From assembly GCA_015179025.1 (NCBI GenBank), contig WHUX01000650.1:1-15406 (forward strand): 15,406 bases of DNA. The letters run 5' to 3'. Shown here in pieces: positions 1 through 9,457 of this stretch. This DNA comes from Terfezia claveryi. Lineage: Eukaryota > Ascomycota > Pezizomycetes > Pezizales > Pezizaceae. Numbering within the stretch: the first letter of the stretch is position 1; each line of letters opens with the position of its first letter. The position numbers and the translations under genes were made by a program. The notes below the pieces were generated by a model that was not told where the DNA came from, searched no databases, and was given only the letters and a program-made list of their open reading frames with translations.

Positions 1-918
1 AAGACAGTCGTGGGCAGACACCACTCTCATTGGCAGCTGAGAATGGGCATGAGAAGGTTGTGCGGCTGCTGAGTGAGCGAGGTGATATTGATATCAATGC
101 TAAGGATAGTCGTGGGCAGACACCACTTTTATTGGCAGCTCAGCATGGGCATGAGACTGTTGTGAGGCTGCTGATCGAGCGAGATGATATTGATATCAAT
201 TCTAAGGACAGTAAAAAACGGACACCCCTCTCATGGGCAGCTGCGAAGGGGCATGAGGCTGTTGTGCGGGTGGTGATCAAGCGAGATGATATTGATATCA
301 ATGCCAAGGATGGTTTTTGGCGGACACCCCTCTCATGGCAGCTGAGAAGGGCCATGATGGTGTTGTGCGGCTGCTGATGGAGCGAGATAATATTGATATC
401 AATGGTAAGGACTGTCTTGGCGGACACCCTCTCACGGGCAGCGGAGAAGGGCGATGAGGGTGTTGTGCGTCCTGCTGATGCAGAGAGATGATATTGATAT
501 CAATGTTAAGGACTGTCCTTGGCGGACACCTCTCTTCATTGGCAGCTGAGATGGGGGCGTGAGGCTGTTGTGCAGCTGCTGATCGGAGCGAAATGATATT
601 GATATCAATGCTAAGGACTGTCGTGGCTTACACCCCCTCTCATTGGCAGCTGAGAATAGGCATAAGAAGGTTATGCGGCTGCTGCTCTAGTGAGATTCTA
701 TTGATAGCAATGCTAAGGACGAGCACGGGCGGACACCCCTCTCATGGGCAGCTGAGAAGGAGCGTGAGGCTACCTATTGTGTGAATGCTATTGTGTGGAT
801 GCTGAATAATCGATGTAATGTGCAGGCAAGGGATTAAGATATTGTACCAGCTTCCCGTGTGGGCGAGATTTTGTCGGCGTTGAAGTGCATGCTTCAGCCT
901 GAGGAGACCAGTACCTAG
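1..918 (+). pseudogene. 3' end of ankyrin-repeat gene, decayed (partial at left edge)
   Basis: Eight tandem units of about 102 bases encode 34-residue ankyrin repeats with cores such as TPLSWAA and GHEAVVRLLIERDDIDIN. Approximate units: 3-104, 105-206, 207-308, 309-409, 410-510, 511-615, 616-717, 718-831. The first three are open in one frame. Unit 4 loses one G in the TGGGCAGC block near 335, which shifts the frame to a stop near 375. Unit 5 has several 1-base indels and unit 6 is 3 bases longer. The last unit regains a readable frame (DEHGRTPLSWAAEKE) but meets TAA at 835-837. The frame then continues to TAG at 916-918 (ends LKCMLQPEETST), which looks like the original C-terminus; the TAA may be a mutated CAA. 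Ankyrin arrays bind other proteins, and in fungi this repeat style is often the C-terminal sensor of NACHT proteins. The upstream part lies outside the window, so the full architecture is unknown. Confidence 0.8.
3..831 (+). repeat. Tandem array of ~102-base ankyrin units
   Basis: Units are very similar at base level. Each intact copy contains GATATTGATATCAATG, whose core ATTGATATCAAT is a perfect 12-base palindrome encoding part of D-I-D-I-N. Similarity falls toward the 3' end, where units 4-8 gather 1-base indels. The pattern fits array growth by unequal exchange with decay at the distal end. Confidence 0.85.
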
Positions 919-3900
919 TGCTAGGAGTCGCAATCATGGGTATTCCTATACTGATGCTTATATTTATTTCTGAATTCTTATGAACCTTCCAAGTATGAGT
1001 TCCCATAGTATCAAATACAATTACATGGATTTATCTACTGATGTGCACTGTAGCATCGCTCATATGTGCTGCTGGAGTACCCTCAAATGTGGAAATCGGT
1101 TCCTACTATTCATTAGATACTGGTAAATCTGCAACTATATAGGCTTTAGTGCATACAATCTAAGGATCTCAGGCTTCCAAATTAAATTTATACAATATGC
1201 TAAGGATTCTACCAGGTGTGGATTTGAGTTAATCCAGGCCTAGGTTGTTATTCGGCCAAACCTTATCACTAATTCAATACCTATAAATATAGAGGAAAGC
1301 CCAATGCCCTTTTACCACAGTTCAATGTCTATATTACTTGCATATGGTACAGTGGTCTTCGCACAGAGTTGGGAAAGACCACCCTTTTGGCGTAGTTATA
1401 GCAACGTTGCCGGATTTAATGAGAATTTCAAATGCAAAGCATGCCTAATGTAGGTGCCATTTGGAAAGCTTCTTTGTCGGGCAGTAGTAGCCAACAGACT
1501 GATGTTTTCGGTGAATTATACGTACTAGTTGGTAAAAGCGCGCCACAAGTACTTAGAGCTAATTTCGTTGACACAAATCCACAATATGAGATGTAAGCTG
1601 GACTTTATGCTATCGAGGGCACTAAATTTATTGTCAAATCTTAAGGGGTATACATCCTGGATTGAGTTAATGGTAAGTGTGTTTTACAGTAATGCTGCGG
1701 AAAACCATTCCGCCCCCTTGAAAGGGAGGGCAAATATGCGGCCAGGCGAGGGGTTTGTCCTTGCCACTTCTTGATCGGAAGGTGAGATTATATTGGAGGA
1801 TGCAACTCTTGAACAGAGTAAGTCAGCTGATATGCAGCTAAAATGTAAAGACTCGATTGTTTTGTAAACAGGTCGGAGGGAGGCATGCCCCCTTAGTACA
1901 CGATGTGAACGTTAACAAAATAACAATAACATCAACAACATCGATAACAGTTCATGACATCCTTAGATCGGCAATGGTAGGCCGGCGCTACCTCCGGCTC
2001 ATCTACCGGCTACAGGATTTGGTTCTAACAAAATGGTCTCCTATTTATTCTCTAGGTATTAGAGATCGAGTTCGCGATATATAGAACAATTAACGCCACT
2101 CAATAGCTTTATATATGTTTATAAAATATCATCCATACTCCAGTTTAGCAATGAATGTTATGCAAGGCGCTGGTGGTGGCGTATTGATTCCCGCATTAGG
2201 GTAGTTGCATACTTAGGTACTTTTCCTGAATCTTTAGCCAGTAGCCAGTACCTCCTGCAATAAGACCAAAACTTATTTGGCAGAGAAACACTCCGGTGTC
2301 ACATATGTAATATTATACTATACATACTTATTCTAAGTCATAATATTCCATGTGGTATACCTAGCCTTCCTAGCAAAGTACGGACGCGTCAGTTCGAGAC
2401 TACAATTGAAATAGGATAAGGACAAACTCTACAGACCCTAAGAGGTCTTTGGAGAAAATAAACTGAGAGCTTATAAACTCCTCTCAATTTACCTACATCC
2501 CTAGTAAAATTGATATAAGGAGGTTTACTAGGATTTAATCTTTTTAGTTCAATCTATTGTGAGATTAGTAAGAATATAATGTTCTTTTTGTACTTTATTT
2601 TGTTCTTAAGCAAATATTGCAAACCAAAAGTAATGGCGAATCCTTGATAGTCTGGGAACAAAACAAATTTTATAAAAATAATTTTCTAGGTATACAATTC
2701 TTTGCCTATTAGTAGCTTTCCTAAAGACTATCCCAACATTCATTCTAAGTTGAATTTTATCTGTGCAGTCAGCCAACGTTCCAAACAATATATGGCACGG
2801 AATTCAGGGTAACCGATTTTTAAGTATTAATGTCTCTGAATCAACGGGTTTCCTAAACCCTGTAGGTGCAACACTACTTACTTTATATTGCAGATGTTCA
2901 TAGTAAAGTACTTCGTGCATTCAGACTACCGGTGACGTAGAATATATACCTTTCCACCCGAGAACCTGAACCTGGGGTTCGATATTGTGCCAATAGCCAA
3001 TGGACTTACTTACCTATGGAGTTTCATAGCCCCATCGCTCTTGCCAATTGCAACCTGAAGATACACCTAAGGGAATCACTTACTGTAATCCCACCACGCT
3101 TGTCAGGACTGCGGACTGGACTCGTCCCGAAACTTTTTGGGGGGAGTGGAAATCTGTACTCGTATTCAGCACTTCGGAGGCCCTGAAAGGTTCACTTGGC
3201 CTTCGGGACAACAGGCATAGGCGCCAGCTGCGCGTCTATCTACCGTACATACATGTGGTTGGGTAGTCTGGTTGGCACGTGGTTGGGAGGTTTTGCACTT
3301 TGGTACATATGATTAAGAAAATAACCGAGAATAATACGCTGAGACAGCTTTTGCCAAACCCGCCGTCCTAAAAATAAGACTGCAGTCTTGTCCGACAGTT
3401 TCTACGGTAATACATTTCTTTTGTGTGGCGAATGGCAGGGAGCAGACGTTGGGTGTTGTCAAAATGGTGTCTCTTAAATCAACTTTGCAAGGTTAAAGCT
3501 TCCCCTCAGATACATAAGTACGTAGATTCCCGTCGGTTGAGCTATGGATTATATATAGGCGATTTGTGTGGGTATGATTATGCTACGGCAGCTTCGATAA
3601 CGTTATAGAAGATGAATGACCAGCGTCCTCCGGGAGGTGGTACAAAAAATGAAACAATTTCCTCCGAGGAGGTTAAGAAAGTTGTAGGTAGCACTGTATG
3701 GAAATTAAGGAGTGATTAGCTTCGTACGCAGCGTTGGAAAGAGAGATTGATTGTCATTTTTCAGCGAAGTCTTAAAAATAACAACACTCGAGACTCTGTT
3801 GGTAGGTATTGTAGAAGCAAAATCTTTGGAAGTCTGACCCAACTACGTAGGGTTTATTGCTCTTGGACTAAGATTTCATTAAGGTAGATTGGGGCTGTAT

Positions 3901-5073
3901 AGGTTTGTATGTACGTACAAGGATTTCCTGCCTAGTGTGATTGTATATTAATTTAAAGGAGTAAAAAGCTCAAGTCTGTTAGGTTAAAGGCCTTTGGTGA
4001 ATGTAGTAAATGGTGTTGCGGGGGTTTGATTTTGGCATGTTGTACTGGAAAGATTACCTTAGTCTCATATCTTAGAAAGAAATTATACTAATTTTGACTT
4101 GGGGATTATGTTATCGCAACTCTAAAATAATCGAATCAGGACCACTAAACTCCCTAAGTAGTAATATGCGGCACTAGGCTGACGTTATAACTCCAATTAC
4201 CTAAATCTACCGTACTCCCTACTATATGATATTGCACTGTAGCCTGAACGATCTCATGGATTACGGCCTGTATAGCCAGCGCTGAGGCATTGGCAAAGGA
4301 GGATGTTGTGCCAACCAGACTATAGTGTAGGTACATATCGTTGAACTATAAGGTCGGCCCTCGTTATGTGTTGTTATGGTACAACGTTGTAGCCTTGCCG
4401 TTGTTATGGGGCATCGGGTCTTTCGCGTGTTTTTAGTTTATTCAGTTGCATAGATAGCTGAGACAGGCCTACAAGGAGGTGGCCATCAACGCTCTTCAGC
4501 GGTAAGTAGAGACCTGAAAAAAAAAATCAACATCGACATCGCGGATCAAGAGAGACAGAGCAGTAAGAGTCACACCGAGCACACACATACCGGGTCACCG
4601 TAAACGAAGACTGTACGACGTCAAGCAACAAACGTAAGACAAGCCCTCCTTCTTCTTGCATCTTAATACCGTCATTTGTTGTTACTCGATGCAGTCACTC
4701 GCATTGTGGGCCTGCCCGATGAGGCTGAGACGGCTTGTCCGTGCCAATTCGTTTTATTAGTGCTGTATCCCCTGTTGATGTCACTGCATTGCAGTTTCAG
4801 CAAGGAATTCACAGCCTCAATCAAACCTAGGCAACAGCAGGTAGACTGAATTGCTGAGTAAACTTTCCCAGGTCGACGAAAACTTCACCTTTAGAGAGGT
4901 TTGTAATTCGAAAGAACTCCGTATAAATATTAGATCTAGTTGCCATATTCTATCGAACTTTGTTTTCTCGCGTCTGAAACTCTCTGGTTGTTGAGATCAA
5001 ACAAGCTCGAGCTACTTTCCTCAACTCTCAATATCTGTCTTATTCATCCCTAGACATTTTAAACAACACCGGA
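919..5073. other. Gene-poor intergenic stretch
   Basis: I see no open frame with recognisable domains on either strand. The frames present are short and look like chance. No tRNA, rRNA or transposase remnant was recognised. Small structures seen: three hairpins between 2433 and 2532, a 14-base palindrome at 3376-3389, two short GC stems at about 3626-3672 (CCTCC/GGAGG), and a run of ten A at 4517-4526. The right end presumably holds the promoter of the zinc-finger gene. Confidence 0.6.
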
Positions 5074-5134
5074 GTGGCAAAGAGCAGTGACGGGCGGCAA
5101 AGGAGAGACCCTGGTACCCGTGTATATTGTTGTC

Positions 5135-5142
5135 TATTTATA
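5135..5142 (+). promoter_or_regulatory. Possible TATA element of the zinc-finger gene
   Basis: TATTTATA lies about 100 bases before the chosen ATG at 5241. That spacing is usual for a fungal core promoter with a short leader. No other element supports it, and AT-rich octamers are common in this region. Confidence 0.3.
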
Positions 5143-5240
5143 CCATCAAAACCATCAGTATCAACCTTGTTCCAGCAGTTAGAGCCCACAAACTCCTCTC
5201 CTTTGATTCATTTTTTGGTCTATCCAGCATTTAACGCATT

Positions 5241-6727
5241 ATGGACTTCGAATACATGGGCAGCGGGAAAGATGGCGACGAGGGTCCTCCCCAGAGTGGT
5301 TCTATATCCCCAAGAAATGCAAGCCATCCAATGGAAGGGATTATGACTGGGCGGAAGAGGGCAGAGCCGGAGAGGCGGAAGGAGAGAGAGCGGTACTCGT
5401 GTGCATTGCTTGGTGGGAATTGCCCATTTATGCCGGAGTCGGGCTTTAGGGATTGCGCCAAAGTCAAGTGAGTTACCTCTTATATGTCGTTGGCTATCAA
5501 TAACTTCCAAGGTCATTAGTTTTAACCATGTTGTAGGGAGGATGCTCTCAGACACATAAACAGCTACCAATGCGAACGCTGCGGAAAGCGTTTCGGCAAG
5601 AAGTATCGCTTGGATAGGCACAGACTTTTAAAAAGGAAAAGACTGTGCATAGCCGGCGAATTTGCTGAAGTTTCTCCAGAACTTAAAGCCTTGTTGATAC
5701 AGCTTGAAAAAGCAAGCGGGTACCAAGAAATCAAGGCAATAATGGATCAATGCAGATCTCACTACAGTTAGTACTTATAACTTCCTTACTTCTCTCAAGT
5801 TATTTAAGAATACTTGGCTGATAGTGTGTTTACGATTGCAGATGGGTACCAAGATCCTAAGCACCAAGGACAAGCGGGAGAGGAGAGCGAAAAGGAGACA
5901 TGTTTGCAAAGACAGTCTATGCAGGATCTGAATAACGTTGAGGCCTCTGGCCTAACCTCAGTTGCCTCGCAATCCCCCGGGGTCACTATGGGGACTAGTG
6001 AGCTTATCTTCCCACAACAGGGTGTAGAGGTGTCTGCAAGTTATGCTCGTGGGCTAGGCAGTTCTGGTGTGCATCATGAGGATTACCCTGACGCGAGAGA
6101 TTCGTATTGTTCGTTCAGGCCATCCTTGAAACTACAACGACTTGGTGCTAACTGTGCAATAGATATAAATAATCAGGCGGTACAAGGGGATTGGGCCGCA
6201 GGACTATCTATACCTACACAGGTGTCCAACCCCAATAGCCCTATCCATCAGAGGGCTTGGCCTGTGAACTTTCAAGGTGCACCAACATACAACACTGAGA
6301 CCGCAACCTCCGCCGCCAATTATCCACAGGGCTATAATTTAGGTCAACAAGACATTGGACATGACCGTGGTATAGACACCAATAGCCCTGCCAGTGACCG
6401 TGATATAGACACCAATAGCCCTGCCAGTGACCGTGATATAGACACCAATAGCCCTGCCAGTGACCGTGATATAGCCCTGCCAGTAACCGTGATATAGACA
6501 CCAATAGCCCTGCCAGTGGGCTACAATATCCGGAGGCCCATTATTACTTCCATCCTACACAAACACCTGGCGGGTACTTTGGAAGCCCACAGCTGGTTGA
6601 CGAAACGATAGATCCAAGGATCCTGGAGCAGACATCTGGGCCTGAGCTAGATAATGGTACCGGATCGCATCAGGGTACGGACATCCCCAACAACTTTGAG
6701 GACAACAATTGCTGGTCATGGGAATAA
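5241..6727 (+). pseudogene. C2H2-type zinc-finger protein gene, three exons, frame broken near the 3' end
   Basis: Exons are 5241-5467, 5537-5766 and from 5842. Introns of 69 and 75 bases begin GTGAGT and GTTAGT and end TGTAG and TGCAG, and both keep frame. The start ATG has A at -3 and G at +4. Residues 36-52 are strongly basic. A cysteine-rich region follows (C54, C61, C72, H82), then a clear finger: C88-x2-C91-x12-H104-x8-C113, a C2H2-like finger with Cys as last ligand. This layout resembles a fungal C2H2 family in which a degenerate first finger precedes YQCxRC. Role: probably nuclear DNA binding (inferred from the finger). The rest is Gln/Asn/Ser/Gly-rich and likely disordered. Exon 3 reads to TAG ending at 6497 (370 residues). 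A 10-base deletion at about 6473 shifted the frame; in the other frame 78 codons run on to TAA at 6725-6727 (ends NNCWSWE). Without the deletion the protein would have about 450 residues. Either a truncated but working protein, a pseudogene, an assembly error, or an unrecognised intron in the repeat is possible. Confidence 0.75.
6369..6517 (+). repeat. 33-base tandem repeat in the zinc-finger gene
   Basis: Units start at 6369, 6402, 6435, 6468 and 6491. Full units encode the 11-residue DIDTNSPASDR (first copy GIDTNSPASDR). The fourth unit is only 23 bases: ten bases between two ATAG tetramers are missing. The fifth matches for 27 bases, then runs into unique coding sequence. The array is a length-variable, probably disordered segment. 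Confidence 0.9.
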
Positions 6728-6908
6728 ATTGGATAGTACATATGACGGATATAGATGAGGTTACAGGTTAGGCATATGAACAAGGTAATGGATTGTGGAT
6801 AAGGAGGACCTGGGCTTAAGGAATGGGAAATATAATTGTTCGCTAATTTTACTATCCTATAAAGGAAAGGCAGCAGCTTAAATATCTAGCTGTTTTGAGA
6901 GGTAGCAA

Positions 6909-6928
6909 TGGCTCGTCATGACGAGCCA
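6909..6928. repeat. Perfect 20-base palindrome
   Basis: TGGCTCGTCATGACGAGCCA equals its own reverse complement, with no loop. It lies about 180 bases after the end of the zinc-finger gene. It could be a dimer binding site, a transposon-end remnant or a transcript 3'-end hairpin; nothing decides among these. Confidence 0.8.
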
Positions 6929-8126
6929 AACATAATATCAGTGCGAATGCCATTCCAAAAGAATATGTTCTGATGTTCTCTACACCAATACTATACTATA
7001 CCATCCAACCTTATACCTGGTTTCTATGTTTCCCATACTCATAAGTAGGAAAACACTCGTGCTTGACTGATCATGAGAAGGGCTATGTGGATTGTAGAAA
7101 GGAGTCAATCCAGCGCCATAATTTGGCACTACAAAGCCAGCCGCTATCGCCTATAAACAAAAACGATGAAAGATAGCTCATATCTTAAACTGATGAAAAC
7201 CCCAACCATACTATGAAAACCCATTATAAAGTGAGTTGTAAATTTCTGATAATAGCTATATGTGACTGAATTACCGGAGGTCTTTGAGGCTTTGAGGTTG
7301 GTAGAGCTTGAAGGTACGGGTGAAATAAGCAAGACTCTGCTTTGCCTGGCTTCTTAACCCAGTCGTCAGATAACTGATTGATATAATAGACTCATGTAGC
7401 CTCAGCTAATAGAGCTACTACGAGTATTTCCCGTTCAGTGACTTATTTTTTGCGAAAGCGTGAAAAGAGTAATATATTGCTAAATCTTCATTGCTTAAGA
7501 GAGTGTGCCAGAAGATTTCCCAAAGACTGCATCCTTATTCTTCGCTTAAAAATGGATTCCGTAAAAACTGCTATTCCTTTATAAGAGAAATTAAGAGAAA
7601 GTAACAATAACGATAACCCCTATTAATTATCTGATACTGTAATGATGTTAGAAGAGTGTGATAGGAGGTATCGGCACGGTTTAGGTTGAGCTTGAGTGAA
7701 TTCTGGTGCACTTCGGCTATGAGGACTATGGAGCGATTACAGCAAAAGAATATGTTGTAGAAGTAATGGATCGGGTGGGTGTAAATTATGGTTGGAGCAA
7801 ACATTGGATGTTTTGGAAAGGGTGTGGTAATGGGAATTGTACAGAAGCCTATGCACAGGAGATAACTCGTCTTGACTCCAAAGGAGGGTGCCAACCAGAC
7901 TACGTCATGACGCCCCTTTCTGCATCCCAAAGCAGCAAGACACCCAAGCTGCTTCCTTTCCTCTATAGGATGGTGAGACTTTTAGCGTGATCAGCTTGAA
8001 TCGCTTCTGCCACCCCTGTGTCCTTTCACCCCTGCAGGCTCATTCGCTAGCCCCTCGATCCACGATTTCGGCGCGTCCAGCAATGCCCAGCAATATCCGC
8101 ATTCATGACTGATTTTTCGGCCAAGG

Positions 8127-8412
8127 TATAAATCCTCTGGCTGCTGCCACAACTCTCCGCTCTGCTTCCATCCGAGCACTCTTGCACCCTCTCCGTATCC
8201 AGTTCAGATCTCATATGATAATCAAAATGGCCTTGTATCCGGTACTTGAGTGCGCACGAGTTTACAGCAGGAGGGAGGGTGCGGTTCCTGCCATGGTTGT
8301 TTTATGTGTAATTTATAAACGGAGCCAGGGTGTGCATGCATTGAACCGCATGCATCGGGCTGCTAAAGGGATGGGACTGAAAGAGATAAGGCTTCGGCTA
8401 AAAGTATATTGA
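8127..8412 (+). promoter_or_regulatory. Promoter-like block followed by a short open frame
   Basis: TATAAAT at 8127-8133 is followed by a pyrimidine-rich leader (about 8134-8205) and then an ATG at 8227 in the context TCAAAATGGCC (A at -3, G at +4). This order is typical of fungal promoters with CT-rich leaders. The frame from 8227 runs 61 codons to TGA at 8410-8412 and matches no family I know. It may be a first exon, a broken gene, or chance. Confidence 0.3.
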
Positions 8413-9089
8413 TATCAATTGAACCTGTTCTCAAGCTCGTCTCGGGTTGGTGGTGTTGAAGTTTGATTCCAATATCGCTGTTGAAGAGAGCTCCACCAGA
8501 TATCGCGGGTTCGTGACGCGATTCACAGAGCTACAGGTTGTAAGGATATCTACCTCTGTATCCCGAAGGTATCGATTTTTATTGCAGCGGGGTAGGTTAG
8601 CAGAACTTGCCGTCTAGGTACTCATCTACATTATAAAGTCAACGTCAAAAACATACCATCTAGTGGCAGAGTTGGATGCTCTGATGCTAAGGCCAAGGGA
8701 TTGTATAGGACTTGTGATTCTTTGAAGTCCTATCTATAGGTTGAAAGATATGGGCTTATGGATGTATGTATGGTCCAGTATTTGCTGGGTCTTGTTCGAT
8801 CATGGACTGCTAAGCACTATGAAGAAATCATAGTGGCTTGTGGGTATAAAGAGCCAAGTGCGCAAACAAGCAGAAGTACTGTCGTTACCCTCAACTTTTC
8901 TATCTAAGGTTTATGGTATTTACAACTTGTTTTCTTATATATATCAGTACATGTCTAACATAACCTTCTTTACATGCCTCCCTGTCTTAATATATTCTTC
9001 TATTCCTGTTGATAAACTATTCCATGGTCCTCATATTTGGTCCCTAAATATTACACACTATACTATTTAGAGCTCTAAAAGTAGTATTT

Positions 9090-9296
9090 CTAACATGTCA
9101 ATTTCCATTTCTTAACACCTAACATAGCTATATGCCTCATAGTGCCGCTGGCATAGGATTCCCATAAGTTCATTATAGCGCTTGCGTTAAATTGGCCCAT
9201 TTGCACTTCAATTGGGTTTCCCAATATTTTAGAATTTGGATTCCAAAAATGCGCAACATCCTGGTAGTGGCCGTCATACGTTATTGCCAGATTATC
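9090..9296 (-). CDS. Exon-like fragment, product unknown
   Basis: On the - strand a pyrimidine-rich tract ending TTTTGTTCTTGCAG (AG at 9298-9297) is a strong 3' splice site. The frame after it encodes 68 residues (DNLAITYDGHYQDVAHFWNP at the start, ending GVKKWKLTC) and stops at TAG. Composition looks coding: balanced, with aromatic and charged residues. I do not recognise the family. It lies 161 bases downstream of the stop of the large NLR gene on the same strand. A GTCTGA at 9463 could act as an in-frame donor and would replace the last Val of that protein with these 68 residues, but this donor is weak. It may instead be the last exon of a lost gene. Confidence 0.35.
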   Translation of the reverse strand, partial: DNLAITYDGHYQDVAHFWNPNSKILGNPIEVQMGQFNASAIMNLWESYASGTMRHIAMLGVKKWKLTC

Positions 9297-9457
9297 CTGC
9301 AAGAACAAAATTAAAAACTAGATAAGTACAAAAAATTCACTGTTCACCACCCAGACAATAAATAGTAGCCTACTTAACGCCGAGTTCCTTCCTATCCAAA
9401 AAACTTTTGCCCCTTGAGTCTCAAACTCATTAAGTTCCAACGTACAAAATGTAAGCC

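Larger units (their letters stand above)
6728..9089. other. Intergenic stretch, no gene recognised
   Basis: Frames up to about 119 codons exist on both strands (for example around 7571-7990), but the two strands overlap each other and none shows a domain, codon pattern or splice structure I trust. Features inside: a 20-base palindrome at 6909-6928, a promoter-like block at 8127-8230, and a hairpin at 8815-8835 with 8-base stem CACTATGA. Confidence 0.5.

Noticed and set aside
1529..2084. Two + strand frames of 75-81 codons
   Set aside because: Low-information composition, no family resemblance and no start context or introns to link them.
2380..2400. AGTTCGAGACT resembling a tRNA T-loop
   Set aside because: No acceptor, D or anticodon stems can be built around it.
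3376..3389. 14-base palindrome AAGACTGCAGTCTT
   Set aside because: Short and isolated, with no gene start nearby; kept only as a note.
4517..4600. Frame INIDIADQERQ after a ten-A run, resembling an ankyrin end
   Set aside because: Only about eight residues are similar and no TPLHxAA core lies nearby.
5220..5621. 133-codon - strand frame opposite the zinc-finger exons
   Set aside because: Antisense shadow of exons 1 and 2, with no domain.
7571..7990. Overlapping open frames of 94 and 119 codons on opposite strands
   Set aside because: Neither shows a domain or splice structure, and both rely on non-ATG or weak starts; likely chance.
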